64,000 nucleotides of DNA, from the NCBI GenBank assembly GCA_029851415.1, contig CM056743.1, positions 21,614,905-21,678,904 on the forward strand, given 5' to 3'. Origin of the DNA: Eretmocerus hayati (Eukaryota; Arthropoda; Insecta; Hymenoptera; Aphelinidae). Shown one piece after another: positions 24,082 through 35,920 of this stretch. Positions within the stretch are counted from its first letter, which is position 1. Every line of letters starts with the position of its first letter. Under the pieces are notes generated by a model, which saw nothing but the letters and a program-made list of their open reading frames with translations, was not told the origin of the DNA and searched no databases. Made by a program: the position numbers and the translations under genes.

Positions 24082-25045
24082 AGCCAAAATTTGTCCGTCA
24101 GCATCCCGCGTATTAGGTTGCCTATGTGGAAGGAGCGAAGTGTGATGGGTGGCCATACGGGTCATGGGTGGGTCGATGCGTGGGTGTATTGGTCGGTGGG
24201 TTGATGGCTTAGTCGTCAGGTCGGTGGATGGATGGACCGGTGGATGATTGAATGCATGAGAAATGAGGTATGAGGTGTGAGGAAAGAGTTATCAGGAACA
24301 AGTTATGAGGAGCGAGTCACGAGGAACGAGTTATGAGGAGTAAGTTATGAGTCACGAGTTATGAGGAGTGAGTTATGAGGAACGAGTTATGAGAAACGAG
24401 TTATGAGGAATAAGTCATGAGGAACGAGTTATGAGGAGTAAGTTATGAAGAACGAGTCATAAGGAGTGAGTTATGAGGAACGAGTTATGAGGAATGTCGT
24501 GTGAAGAACGAGCTATGAGGAACAAGGAATGGGAATAGAAATGCTGCAATCCCGTCCAACTTATTTGGTGCAATGCAGTGTAGCTCAGTCTAATTCAGTG
24601 TAGCTCGTTTCAATGCGGTCCGGTCAGGTTTTATTTGGTCTTACTCGGTCTAATTCGGTCTAGCTTGGTCTAATTCGGCCTAATTCGGTGGAGTTGGGTG
24701 TACTTGGGTCTCGTTTTGTGTAATGCGATCTCATTCGGTCTATTTTGGTCAATCTAGGTTAGTCTAGGATGGCCTAATTCCGTCTAGTTTAACTTAGGGC
24801 GGCCTAGTTCGATTTAGTTTTATCTAGTTGGGACTAGCTCGGTCTAAATGAGCCTAGTTTGGTCTAGTTCGGTCAAGTTCAATACAATTCGGTTTTGTTA
24901 TGTACAATTAAGTCTAGATCGGCCTAGGTTGGCCCAGTTCGTCGTCATTTGATCTAGTTTGAGTTAATTTAGACTAGCTCGGTCTAGTTCGGTGTAATTA
25001 GGTTCAATTCGGCTTAGTTCGGTCTATTTTGGTGTAATTAAAAGT
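24082..25045 (+). repeat. Header-plus-array repeat element, copy A
   Basis: A header of about 110-150 bp begins GCCAAAATTTGTCCGTC, passes through ATCCCGCGTATTAGGTTGCC and TATGTGGAAGGAGCGAAG, and ends in GTCATGGGTGGGTCG-type sequence. It matches headers at 39276 and 49917. It is followed by about 290 bp (24240-24530) of a degenerate ~14-15 bp repeat of GAGTTATGAGGAAC type. Then come about 500 bp (24540-25045) of a ~10 bp repeat of TCGGTCTAGT/TCGGTCTAATTC type. The two arrays have unrelated units, so expansion is local to each copy. Confidence 0.75.
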
Positions 25046-26385
25046 AGTTCATCAGTTACAGGAATCTCTTACAAGGCAATTTATACTCCTTGGTCATCCG
25101 AATCATTATTTTACAACCATCATTATTGAACTACAAAAGCATTCTAGGGGCCTCTGACTTATCAAGAAAATTTACAAACCGAGCGAGCGATAGGAAGTGT
25201 AGCAATAACGATAGTTGCATGAATAAAAGCCAACGCCTAATTTCTTGTCGAATAATTTTCCATGACTTAAATAATAAAATAATGAACACATTTTACAACA
25301 TTAGTGTCTACCTATTATCAGTCATCAGGACGAGATTTTGAAATATTCCGATCACCGTATGAAGTAATCCTCGTAAAAATGCTAACTTTTCACATTTTCA
25401 AATTCTGATTGTGTTGAATATATGATCATCGATATAACACTCATATAGTATTATCAGGCGCTTCTCGCATTCGCACGAATGCAATGAAAAGTATCTTCTC
25501 AAATCAAAAAAATATGTCATACTTCATCCAAAATTTCAGTGTTTAAAAAAAATTCAGACAAAAAAATACAAGTAAATCGTTGACAGCCATAACTCATCTT
25601 TATAATAATGTGCGAATAATAATACCTCCATTGATTTTGTCTGACGTTTGGCTCAGTAATAAGTGCATATAACTCGAATAACAAGTTTTCAGAAGCAGGA
25701 TAAATTCCAATATCATGTCTCTGCCATGGATCGTACAAGAGTGATGACGCATTTGCAATAACTATATCTAACCAATTCGATATACTTGATGAGGCAATAC
25801 AAAGATACAGCAGCGAGTTTTGAGGAGGCATGACAAGGACATCGGGGGTGAGTCCGTATATAGTTTAAGTCCCAATAGATCGGTGTTGTGTTATTTTATA
25901 CTTATAGATGGTGGTCACGGTGAGCCAAAACAGGTTTCTCAAGCCCTTTCGATGCATCGCTTGGGCATAAAAAGATGTTACAGCAGCTGCTGTTTGGCTA
26001 TAATATGCATCCCAGGTGCATGCTTGCACCTTTCAGACATAAACCAGAGTCGAATCCAAGTCACCAATACAAAGCGAAATAGCTAATATAGGGATATTTA
26101 AAGTAGGTCAGCTCTCGGATGTATTATATTCAATAGCCAAATCTATAGAGTAACTTTGGCTTTGAATTTAATCCATATTTCTTTAATTCGATAGCGAGTG
26201 GGTGGAAAATATGCGGGAGTAAAATTTTGATTAGATCAAGATGAGCAGTGCCGTCAAATTGGGTAATTTTGGTAGAGTGGGTGCAAATTTGATACAACTC
26301 TTATGAATGACTCTCAAAGTAGCGTTCAAAGATGAATAACTCTACATATTGCTCTGGAACCTGTTCTTTTCACTTGACACACACA
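25046..26385. other. No gene recognised
   Basis: AT-rich. A small hairpin AGGTGCATGCTTGCACCT lies near 26013-26030. The frames at 25090-25341, 25517-25831 and 25820-26086 have no family signal. Confidence 0.4.
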
Positions 26386-27180
26386 TAAGGTAAGTGTGCT
26401 TAATTTGCCCTCACTATTTTTGTTTTGCTCGCCATTTTAACTCACCTCTATATTTTTCAACGTATAATACTTTGGCTCATTTTGAAGCTTGTTTCAAGAC
26501 CTTTAAAATGAGCTGAAATACGTTCAATTTCAACAAATTGGAGCTGAGATATCTTAATTTTTGCAAAAGAAGATTTTTTGCAAGTTTTCAACAGTGTGTT
26601 CCTAATTTGCCCCACAGGGAAAAGAGACCTATTTTCATGAGATTATACGGGTTTTTTGTATAATCGGGATATTTCGGCTCCCAGACCTCCAAATAAGACG
26701 TACTCTAGCTCATTTTGTAGCTTTTTTACCATCTTTCAAATTTCTTGAGTGAAATTGATGTATCTAAATGGAGTGAGGAATGAGTTTGGAAAAAGACTAT
26801 GAGGGCAGGAACACTGCACTTTTTCTCGTAATATGGGCGTAGAATTGGCTAAAAATCGAGTTTTGCAATTCTGCAAAAAGCATTCTAAAGTTGGGATAAA
26901 GATAAAGAAAATAATTTAAAGTACGTTGGGATTGGTTGCACCAATTTTGTTTGGCATAGCTTTTAGTGGCTAACAGAAAAGAAGTCGAAAGTACCGAAAA
27001 CCACTTTTTTGTTGTAAGAAATGCGCGGGTCATAGAGGATAGGTCCAGAACGTTTATTTTCTCATATTTTAACGTAACAAACGTGAAAAAAATGCGCGGC
27101 AGCGTCTGCGGGTGCATACATTTGAGAACTTAAATGGGGGCAAATTAGGGAATGGGGGCAAATTAGGCACAGTTACCTTA
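26386..27180 (+). mobile_element. ~790 bp TA-flanked non-autonomous element, family X copy 1
   Basis: The left end AGGTAAGTGTGCTTAATTTG is matched by an inverted right end (CAAATTAGGCACAGTTACCT). TA occurs at both edges (26386-26387 and 27179-27180), suiting a TA target duplication. The subterminal sequence has the ACTTT-GCTCATTTTGAAGC …TTCAAGACC…AAAATGAGCT module, also found in copies at 28281 and 29921 and in the hAT-like element at 41521. The 106-codon minus frame at 26797-27117 is probably a shadow. Confidence 0.65.
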
Positions 27181-28280
27181 AATAATGTGTTGAGTGACCA
27201 TGGATCTTAGGTAACTAATCCGATTGTTGCAAAGATTATGATTTAGCAGTGATACGCGAGTGGTCCGGTTAAATGTGTACCTGGAAAGAGCTGTTACGGA
27301 ACGAATTACCCGTAGATAAGACTACATTTCGATTACACATATATATCACTATATTGGAGGAAACATCGTTACATTGGGGTATTTACAGCATTTGGAGTTT
27401 TGAAGGATGAAAATAGGTAAAAAACAATGAAAAAGTGTACGAATGTCACCCCGTTCCAGATAAAAAGCATTACGGTGGCGATAACTTTAGTTCAACTCTG
27501 TATGACAGCTCTCTTTTGACATGGTCCATGAGGTTATGGAATTTTCCAAACCACTGAGAACAAGACTTCTGAACGATTAAAATTAATTCACTCACGTGTA
27601 CCATAGTTGCCTAGCTAATGTCTAAATTTATTGGTACGCTTACAAAACTGCTCACAGCTTCTATTTGGCGAGACACGTCAAATTGAACTCCGCTACACAT
27701 TAATAGAAGCGGGGACAGTAAACTTTCAATTAAACATTGCATGATTAAGGTGGATTTCGTCAATGTAAGTTGAAACGCTAAGCCGAACAAAATAAAAAGT
27801 ACCGAAATCGTGCCAAAATTATCCAATTTGACGATAGGATTCCACCCAACATCGTCAATGCATTATGATTGGTCGAACCAATTAATAAAAATGAGAAAAA
27901 TGCGTGCCAAGATCTGCGGTCGCGTATCTTTGAGATCTTGAGTAGCTGAGAATTAAGCACTTGTGTGACGTTGGTCGTACTTACTCTAAGCAATTTTTTA
28001 ATTAGAAATATGTATTCTCAGTAGGAAAATCTCCTGCATCTAAGTTGTTCAATTTGTGAGAAACTTTCTGAACAAGATCGTCGTAACTTCGAATCTCTGT
28101 CTAAACCCACGAAAGCCTTCTTCTCATGACTTCTCACCCGAGCAAAAATTTTCCGTTCTATGAGAATTCACCCGTTCATCATTTGAGATCTGAATCTTTC
28201 ATTCAAAATAATCCAGAATCGAGCTCTATGAGATATCACGAAGTAATAAGCTCCATGCCACGATGCTGAAGTTCAGGGTA
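27181..28280. other. No gene; probable decayed fourth copy of family X at about 27830-27960
   Basis: The stretch around 27840-27960 (ATTGGTCGAACCAATTAAT, then GAGAAAAATGCGTGCCAAGA and TTTGAGATCTTGAG) echoes the corresponding part of copy 1 (about 26930-27130: ATTGGTTGCACCAATTTTG, then AAAAAAATGCGCGGCAGCGT and TTTGAGAACTT). No terminal repeats were found, so it is at best a relic. The remainder shows no gene. Confidence 0.35.
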
Positions 28281-29018
28281 TTAAAGTAAGTGTACCCAAC
28301 TTGCCCTGAGAATAGTTTTGTCTGACTTTAGTATTTTCCAACGTACTTTAGCCCATTCCAAAGCTTGTTACGAAATCTTTAAAATGAGCTGAGGCAAGTT
28401 CGATTTTGACCAACCAAAGCCGACTTATCAAATTTCCCATAGAGAACTTTTTTGCGAATTCCCATACCCACCATATCCCCCATCCTTCAAAACAGTGTAA
28501 ATCGGTGATGAAATGCATAAAATTGTTTTTATCGCGGCGTGCAACTTCATTTAGAGCTTTTCATCGCTTCAAAATACTTTTTCAAACCTATTTTCACGTA
28601 ATAAACACGTTCTAGTGAGTGAAGAAAGTCACACTGCACGCCTTTTCGAGATAATCTCATGGGGATGAGTATGTGGTGTACAGCCCCAGGTTGACCTTCG
28701 TGTTTGGTAAATGATCACCTTATTTTGCACAATAGCTCTCCAGATCGGATTCTTGCAACTTAAAAAAAAAGATTCCATAGGTCTTGAAAAAAGAAATCGA
28801 GTGCGCTGAAGCATGTCGAGATTGATCAAACTAAACAATTTGGCGCCGGCTTTACTAAAACGCAATTCCTTTGCTGATTTCTCTGCTGGGCAAAAGGAAA
28901 AATGAAGAACTGACCCTAAATTTCCTGGTTCACGCAGTAATCTTTTGAGGTCGGTCCAAACCACTTAATTCCACGTATTTTAACATGAAAAATGTGAAAA
29001 AATGGGGGGGGGGGGGAG
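28281..29018 (+). mobile_element. Family X copy 2, right end degraded
   Basis: The left end AAAGTAAGTGTACCCAACTT resembles the left end of copy 1. It is followed by the same CGTACTTTAG-CCATT / AAAATGAGCTGAG module and by GGCGCCGGCTTTACTAAAAC, also present in copy 3. The right terminal repeat is missing: the homology runs out at a 13-base G run (29004-29016). The copy is therefore truncated or eroded at that end. It has the same orientation as copies 1 and 3. Confidence 0.6.
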
Positions 29019-29920
29019 GTAAACAGGTGACCATTTCAGAGATCGGTATATGAGAGCATATTGGGATTACTATCAGACTCTATATGACAGAAATTTGTGA
29101 TAGAGTTTCATCTTATACTGCTGAGAAGGAAGGGCTTTACCATCAGTACTGAGCTTGCATCCATTTTTACTTCCATTCATCAATCTCACGTATGCATAAA
29201 AGCTCTATTGGTTATTTTTCTCCGAATTTTTGCATTTTGCAAAGCACTTGCACGCAAAATTCAGACTCAACTCGTAGATAGTTTCTTCCCCTTGTCCTCC
29301 CCACCTGAATTTTTTTAAACAAAAAGCTCATGGAGCCATCGTAAAGTTATTGAAAACAGAATAATTGTAAAGTAAAATCACTGTAAAAGTTAGGTGAAAA
29401 AGCTTGACGAATTTGTCAATGAAGTTATAGAATCCTACGTATAATATCCCTAAAGACATCGAAGGCATCAGGCTAGGAATATAAGGGAAGCATTGCTTGA
29501 CTACGACTCACCCCCGTCTGATTGCAAGCTCTCTGTCATGCACATATAAGTATACTTATACAACATAGAACTGTGCGTATGTATGTGTGCGAAAATCGAC
29601 TGGCAATTCCAAGAATCGTTCGGCAAAATTGCCCTTGTGGCTCGCTCAAGCACCATTTTCACGGGGGTGAGTTTCTGTACACGAAACGAAAATATATGTA
29701 TAGCGATACGGAATTGCCTGTGACGTGTCCCCCTTTGATGTCTCATTCTCTCAGCTCGTCTACGTCTGGCGATGAGAAAAAAATATACGTTGTCTATAAT
29801 AGGGGCTCTTCAACTATGTAACGTAATTTCTGCGTAAAAAGCCCATGTACAAGCTCATCGAATCGTAATTTGGGCATTGCAGAAAAATTGAGCGATTTGA
29901 AATTGTATACAGTTGAAAAA
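29019..29920. other. No gene recognised
   Basis: AT-rich unique sequence between two family X copies. The overlapping frames at 29501-29746 (minus) and 29522-29821 (plus) have no recognisable family. Confidence 0.4.
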
Positions 29921-30735
29921 TGAGGTAAATGTGCCCAATTTGCCGTGATTTTTTTTTGTTTTGCTCAGAACTTTGGAACATCTCAATATTTTTCAACGTT
30001 CTTTAAATTATTTTGGAGCTTGTTTCAACACCTTCAAAATGAGCTGAGACACGTATCATTTTGATCAACTGGAGTCAAGCTATCTCAATTTTTCCCCAAA
30101 AAACCTTTGTAAATTGGTGATAAAGTGAATTAAATCGGCATCACTGGCGTGCAACCACATTTGGATCATTTCGTCGGGCAAAAACAGTACACCCGACCCA
30201 TTTTGATGTGATAAACACGTTTTGAGTCGCATGCGGCCAACAGCGGCCGGCAGCGGAATAAGTTTGCCATTTAGCAAGACGTTTTGAGTGGTAAAAAATG
30301 TCGTACTGAACTCGCTTCCGGGATAGCCACATGGGGGGCATGCTGAGTACACACCTCTTTAGCCTTCATGTTTTACAACCGATTTCTGTATTTTGCTCAT
30401 GAAATCGCTCCAAATCCAAGTCTTGCGACTCCCAAAAATGGACTTCGAAGGTCCAGGAAAAAGAATCGAATGCGCACGGCAGAATTGGTCGAACAAAAAA
30501 ATTTTGGCGCCGGTTTCACTAAACGCAATTCTCTCGAAAAATGCAAGAACTCATTTCATATTTCATGGGAGATGCAGCAATCATCGAGAGTCGGTCGAAA
30601 TCATGTATCTCTTCATATTCTAACATAACAAACGTAAAAAAAATATTGCGGCAAGGTCAACGAGCGCCCAGTTTTGAGGACGACATGTAGGGGCATTTCG
30701 GGTTAAGGGGATAAATTGAGTACTTTTTCTCAAAT
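29921..30735 (+). mobile_element. Family X copy 3, ~815 bp
   Basis: The left end TGAGGTAAATGTGCCCAATT matches an inverted right end that reads GGGATAAATTGAGTAC then TCTCA. The internal landmarks of copies 1 and 2 follow in the same order: GGAGCTTGTTTCAACACCTT, AAAATGAGCTGAG, TGGCGCCGGTTTCACTAAAC, and a terminal AACAAACGTAAAAAAAAT stretch. Frames at 30080-30352 and 30368-30628 run through the element and are not supported as genes. Confidence 0.65.
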
Positions 30736-31418
30736 AATGATTTTCTTTCGTTTTTTCATCATGACCATTCATCGATGGCCCGAAACCCGAGCCCGAAACC
30801 AATCTTCATCAAAAGTGCTCTACTTCCCTGGTAGAAATTGTGAGCATTTTTTGGACAGTTCCTGGCCAAATCAAGACTACCCTGACAATTTACCAAAAAA
30901 AAAAAAAAAATAATTCCGCTTGATCTCAAAATCGGATTTGGGTAGCAACATGTCGATCAAACACTAATTAGATCGTTTTGATCATGAATAAATCGGCACA
31001 CTTTAAATACCTATAGAGATATAACTGGGTAAATTGAGTGATGCATCCCTAGCTCATCGACGTCAGAAAGAAAAGCGACAATTCAGGGAAAGAGACTCAG
31101 CCACTTCTTATGATGCGTGCGAATATCTCGCGAGCAGCAAACTAAAGCTGTGACTCATCGGTATACACTCGTGGCTGTAGCGCATAGGGGTGACTCACGC
31201 CTCCATCCAATCGAGAATTGCGCGTGCGGTGATGGTGGCGACTTTTCAGTCCATCTCACTTTCAGTAGTTACCCTTCGTCAAGCTCGCAAGCTCGTAGGT
31301 TTATGGGATATAAACACGTGACACAAGTAGAACCAAAAAAAAATTTGAATTTAGCTTAGCGAGGACGAGTCGAAAATCGCGTTTGCGACGTAGACAGCTA
31401 GAAAGTTACTATATATAA
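30736..31418. other. No gene recognised; A16 tract
   Basis: A 16-base A run lies at 30895-30910. No coding frame with family signal was seen. The 80-codon frame at 31117-31359 is unrecognised. Confidence 0.4.
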
Positions 31419-31420
31419 TA

Positions 31421-32327
31421 ATGTCAAAAGTTTGTGTACACCTGAAAAACAAAAGTTCGATTTTTTGTTCACTCGACGATCTCCTTCGTTCCCAAGGACT
31501 TTATTTTAGCTCAATTTGTAGCTTCATTCAAGCACTTCAAGACCTACTGAGAATTTTTTTTCGCGCAGCATGATAGACTCTTGCAAAACCAAATTGAAGC
31601 TTCGTACAATTTTATAAGAATCGAGTCAATAAGCAAACCTCTGCAAGTCTGATGGAAATTAATGAATTGAGATGATGCAAAGAGCATCTGAAAGTAGAAG
31701 TCAAGAGCTTCAAGCTTCAATATCCGGTTTGGAAACTTATTCTAGGCTATTTCTGGTCCGAGCTGTGATTGTTTTTGTAAAGGAAGAATTTCTCAAAAAA
31801 GAATTCCGAAGGTGAGGAAATCGGACTTACGGTGATATTTCTTTGATATCAACAAAGTTTCCCCGTATTGTTAGTAGAAGGAACCAAGAACAGTGCTCAT
31901 ATCAGTTTGAATATGAGTCTATTCACGATTTCTCAATGACTGGTTCGTTTTTCGAGTAAAATCTTCCCTTACAAAAATAGTCACAGCTCGGACTAGAAAT
32001 AACCAAGAATAATTTGTAAGAACGGATATTGAAGATCTTGACTCTTACTTTCAGATGCTTTTTGAATCATCTCAATCCATTCATTTCCGTCAGACTTGTG
32101 AAGGTTTGCTTATTGACCCGATTTTCATTAAATTTTACAAGGTAAGATTGATTTTGCGAGAATCTGTCGCGGTGCGCGCGAAAAATTCTAAGGTGATCTT
32201 GAAATGCTCGAATGAAGCTTCAAAATCAGCTGAAGAAGATTCGTTTGGGACTTAGGACATCGGAGCAGCCGAGTGATCAAAATCGAACTTTTGGTTTTTC
32301 AGGTGTGTGTACACAAACTTTTGACAC
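31421..32327. mobile_element. 907 bp Tc1/mariner-like foldback element
   Basis: The ends ATGTCAAAAGTTTGTGTACA and (inverted) GTGTCAAAAGTTTGTGTACA are flanked by TA on both sides (31419-31420 and 32328-32329), the target duplication typical of Tc1/mariner elements. The arms continue inward with GAAAAAC-AAAAGTTCGATTTT and CTGGTCCGAGCTGTGA / TCACAGCTCGGACTAG, so nearly the whole element is an inverted repeat around about 31870. A GACTTTATTTTAGCTCAATT-type block resembles the family X module. No transposase is encoded. Confidence 0.75.
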
Positions 32328-32329
32328 TA

Positions 32330-35300
32330 ATCTGTTCGTGATAATGATGGTCACAGAAATGACGATTTCAGCTTGAGGTAGTTGTCCTGTACACAACAAC
32401 GTGATTCAGTTAACTTCCTAACCTCAATTTTTTCGAGACTTTTTGCTACATAAATATTAATGAAATTTTAATTTGGGCCTATTAGTCTGTTGTTCTGCCC
32501 ATCAAAAATATAACCGGCTAAGATACTCTTATAATCAAAACTCTTTCAAACCAGATGATAATTTGCGCGTAACTGCGTTTCTGCAATCTCAATTATTCGA
32601 TAAGTGCCACGAAGATGATCAATTTTGAGCGGACTTGGAGAAAAGATCCGTCTTTGTATATGAACTTCTTCATTTCGAAATTCCACCATTTTCTGTCATC
32701 TGGATGGGCTGTGAAACTTAAATCCTCCCCATATATGCACAATGTTAAAAGTGATCAAAACACCTGAATTTTTGATGGCTAGGGCTCCGAAACGAATCGG
32801 TCGATCCTTCTGAGATTTTTTGCATAGAAGCTCGTGAATATACTTGAACTAATTCCTCGCCAAGTTGCAAAGCATTCTGTCATCTTTCAATTTTACAGGA
32901 CAAAACTACCTTAACGAGCAACTTGAGCTTTAAAATTCTTGATAAAACCAAACTTGGAGAATATTTTTTTCATTCTCAGTAATTAAATCAACGTATGGTA
33001 ACCCCCTGAGAGCCAAAATAAAGAAAAAGCTTGTAAAAAAACTAACCATTCGGAGTACTATGCAACCCCGAATCCATAAACAGTCATAGATAGTACAGAG
33101 CGCAAAAAGTATATCTCGGCATGCAAGCGTGACTCTAAATTCTTGCTCCGAAAAACGGATAATTTCATATTTAAATTTCTGGAGTACCAAGGCAAGACTC
33201 TCCATACCGCACAGATATCTAACAAGCTATATACGAAACCACCATCATACCCGGTGTATGTTAATTTTAGCTGTAATCACAGAGAACCCAAGCACTCTCA
33301 CCTCTTCCATAGCCAAGAGTAGTACTATTCTCCAGTAAAATTTTGAAGGGACAACAAACCAAGCCCAAAGGGCTGAAAGATATAGATACATATAAAGTCC
33401 CTTTACTTATACTACTCTTTCGTTGGCAAATTACTGTTCGCGCGCAAAAAAGCTTCCCGTTTGCGTGTATTCAATCCATTATAGTATATATTCACGAGTA
33501 AGTGTACTCGAGATGACTCTCGTTTTTCCTTCCCCTTTCATTTTTTTTTTTTTTTAATTTCTTTACTTTGTTTGGAAGCTTGATGGTTTGGTTGGCTTCT
33601 TGTTCTTTTAGAAACTAACTTTACGTGCAGCGAAGCGAATTTTTCGGCAGAGCAGCGAGCTGCAAAAGTGGTAGCTCGTCGTAAATACCCGTGTGTCTGT
33701 AGTGTTAATTTGTGTACAGTTGACGAGAAATCGATTGGGTAGAAGACAATGGCTTTGAGCAACGGTGTAGGACTCGGAATCAAAAATTTATATTTTTGTC
33801 AATCATAGAGCTTATATTAGCTGCAAAAAATGCTTGGACAATCGAATTGTGGCAAATTGGCAATTGTTGCAGCTGTAATATCTTGATGATTATTCCCCGT
33901 TTAGATCTCTGGAGTTCTTAAAGATCCCAAGAGTTCTTCTAGCTCAATAAGATTGCCGTGGTAAAACATAAGGTTTTATGGTTGCAACTGTTCTTCGATA
34001 AGATTTTTATGCCCTTAATTTTTTTTTACAGCCTCTTGGGTTGGTATCGTGTGAATCTGTTGGTCGAAAGACATTTGACTGGGATTTTTTTGACCCCATG
34101 TGACCCTCGAGTCATCCTAATATTATCACTCCCAGTACGCTTTTTCTGCTACTAGGAAGGTCGAGAAGGTGATTTAAGGTTTACATGGGACCCAAAAAAA
34201 TCCCAGCCAAATGTTGTTCCATTTTTCCGGTTGAATTAATATTTTGCCGATTCTGCAAACCCTTTAAAACATCAGATAGAAATTTGCTGATAATTGTGAG
34301 TAGCCTCATTTATCTTGAATATATTATCTACTTCACCAACATTGTGATTGTGGTACTAATTTGTTAAGGATTTTCATATCAAACTCATATTCAAGTAAAT
34401 TTTTCGTCTTCATGATAGCTATCAAAAAATATTTTTTAATACCATGAAAAATACTTCAAAAAGAGAATTGATAAATTGGAATGATTTATAGAATTTTTGT
34501 GAAAAAAAACATTATTCTCAGAATTTGCATCTCTATTCATGAACCACTCTACTATGAGAGTCTTTCATGAGTGGAGTAGTAGTTATGGGGTACTCTGTGA
34601 AAATTCAGATAGATATCCGCATCAGCACTGAAATAAATGTGGTAATTTTTTGCGTGGTGTCTATAAACGACCTTATTCAACTTTGGCATTATTTTTTGGT
34701 GTTGTGACGTGAATAGGCTAATCCGCACACTTCGAGCCTGTTCCATAAGCTTGGTCCATTTTAAGATAATTCAAATAAAACGTGACGGCTTATTCAGTTT
34801 GAAAAACATTTTATATCCATGCATCATCTATAACCTACGAGACTATATTTCGTTTCAAAATGTTTGAAACGCTTACATACTCACTTTACGATAATCCTGA
34901 TATAGTTCCCAACTTCATGATTCCTTGGTAACAAGAAAAAAAAAGAAATATATAAATTTTCAAAACTACTACCGATTCGCACTTTGCAAAGGCTGATACG
35001 TATAAAAAGTTGACAATCTTGAGAAATCGACGAAACAATATCTAGCTTTTTCAAATGATATAAGATAATATCTGATATCGTTTGATTTTACAAATCAAAA
35101 TTCACTCCCGCACTCACACTAAAACATAGCGGAGGGTTTGAAAAAAAAAAATCGCTGCTTGTCACAAACGGGAAGCTTGATTATACTCCGGAATATTATC
35201 ACCAAACACGAAACAATTACGCACGTATTAAACGCTTGTAATGAAAGCTCATTAAAGCTCAACACTCCGACTATTACATATTGGTCGTAGCTTCATTTTC

Positions 35301-35631
35301 GCTTGCTGTATTTATGTACATACAATGATTGAGAATGCACGCATGCATATAACCTCGGATAGAGAGTAAAATGATTGTATTGTACTATTATATTGGAGGA
35401 GGGTATCTGCAATACGTACAATTATATGTGGTCATAAAATATAAACGTATAGCGTGATTGCTTTGAGAGCTGAGTCAGGGTGATTCTGCGTATACGAAGT
35501 TTGGATGCTTCACACTATTCTTCATCAAATATTCGGATAAGGTTAGTGATAGGGATATTTCTTTATTGGCAATCGGGGAAAAATTACTTGATCTACTAAT
35601 TCAATCGACTAATTTTTCTTGTCACATATGT
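32330..35631. other. No gene recognised
   Basis: This is 3.3 kb of AT-rich DNA with background frames only. A T run lies at about 33541-33556. No inverted repeat, array or RNA gene was found. Confidence 0.4.
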
Positions 35632-35760
35632 TTGAATCTGAATAACTCTGGTCAAACTTGGAGGCTGGTGGTGAATAATATTCCAGAATGAAAATCAAAT
35701 CAAACATTTTTTAATTAAACCACCAGCCTCCAAGTTTGACCAGAGTTATTCAGATTCAAA
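35632..35760. repeat. Perfect 40-bp-arm hairpin with 49-nt loop
   Basis: The arms at 35632-35671 and 35721-35760 are exact reverse complements. The left arm reads TTGAATCTGAATAACTCTGG… and ends …GGAGGCTGGTGG. A transcript would form a long perfect stem. The loop is AT-rich and unique. It lies 5 bp from another hairpin element (35766-35920). Confidence 0.8.
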
Positions 35761-35765
35761 CAAAA

Positions 35766-35920
35766 GATACATAACTTCAATTTATACGCGTCTCGTGCGG
35801 AAACACTTTTCCTTCGGGAAAACCAAGCTGGACGGTGCCATCGCCCACGTCCAGCTCGGTTTCCCGAAGGAAAAATTGTTTCCAGCACTCGACGCGTAAT
35901 GTACTATTAAGTTATGTATC
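35766..35920. mobile_element. 155 bp hairpin MITE
   Basis: The ends GATACATAACTT and AAGTTATGTATC are inverted. Inward, ACGCGTCTCGTGCGGAAACA, TTTCCTTCGGGAAA and CAAGCTGGACG pair with ACGTCCAGCTCGG, TTTCCCGAAGGAAAA and TCCAGCACTCGACGCGT around an ~11-nt loop. The core is GC-rich compared with the flanks. No target duplication was fixed. Confidence 0.75.

Noticed and set aside
24540..25045. Telomeric or subtelomeric repeat
   Set aside because: The unit (TCGGTCTAGT/TCGGTCTAATTC) is not TTAGG-like and is degenerate, and the array is flanked by unique DNA on both sides.
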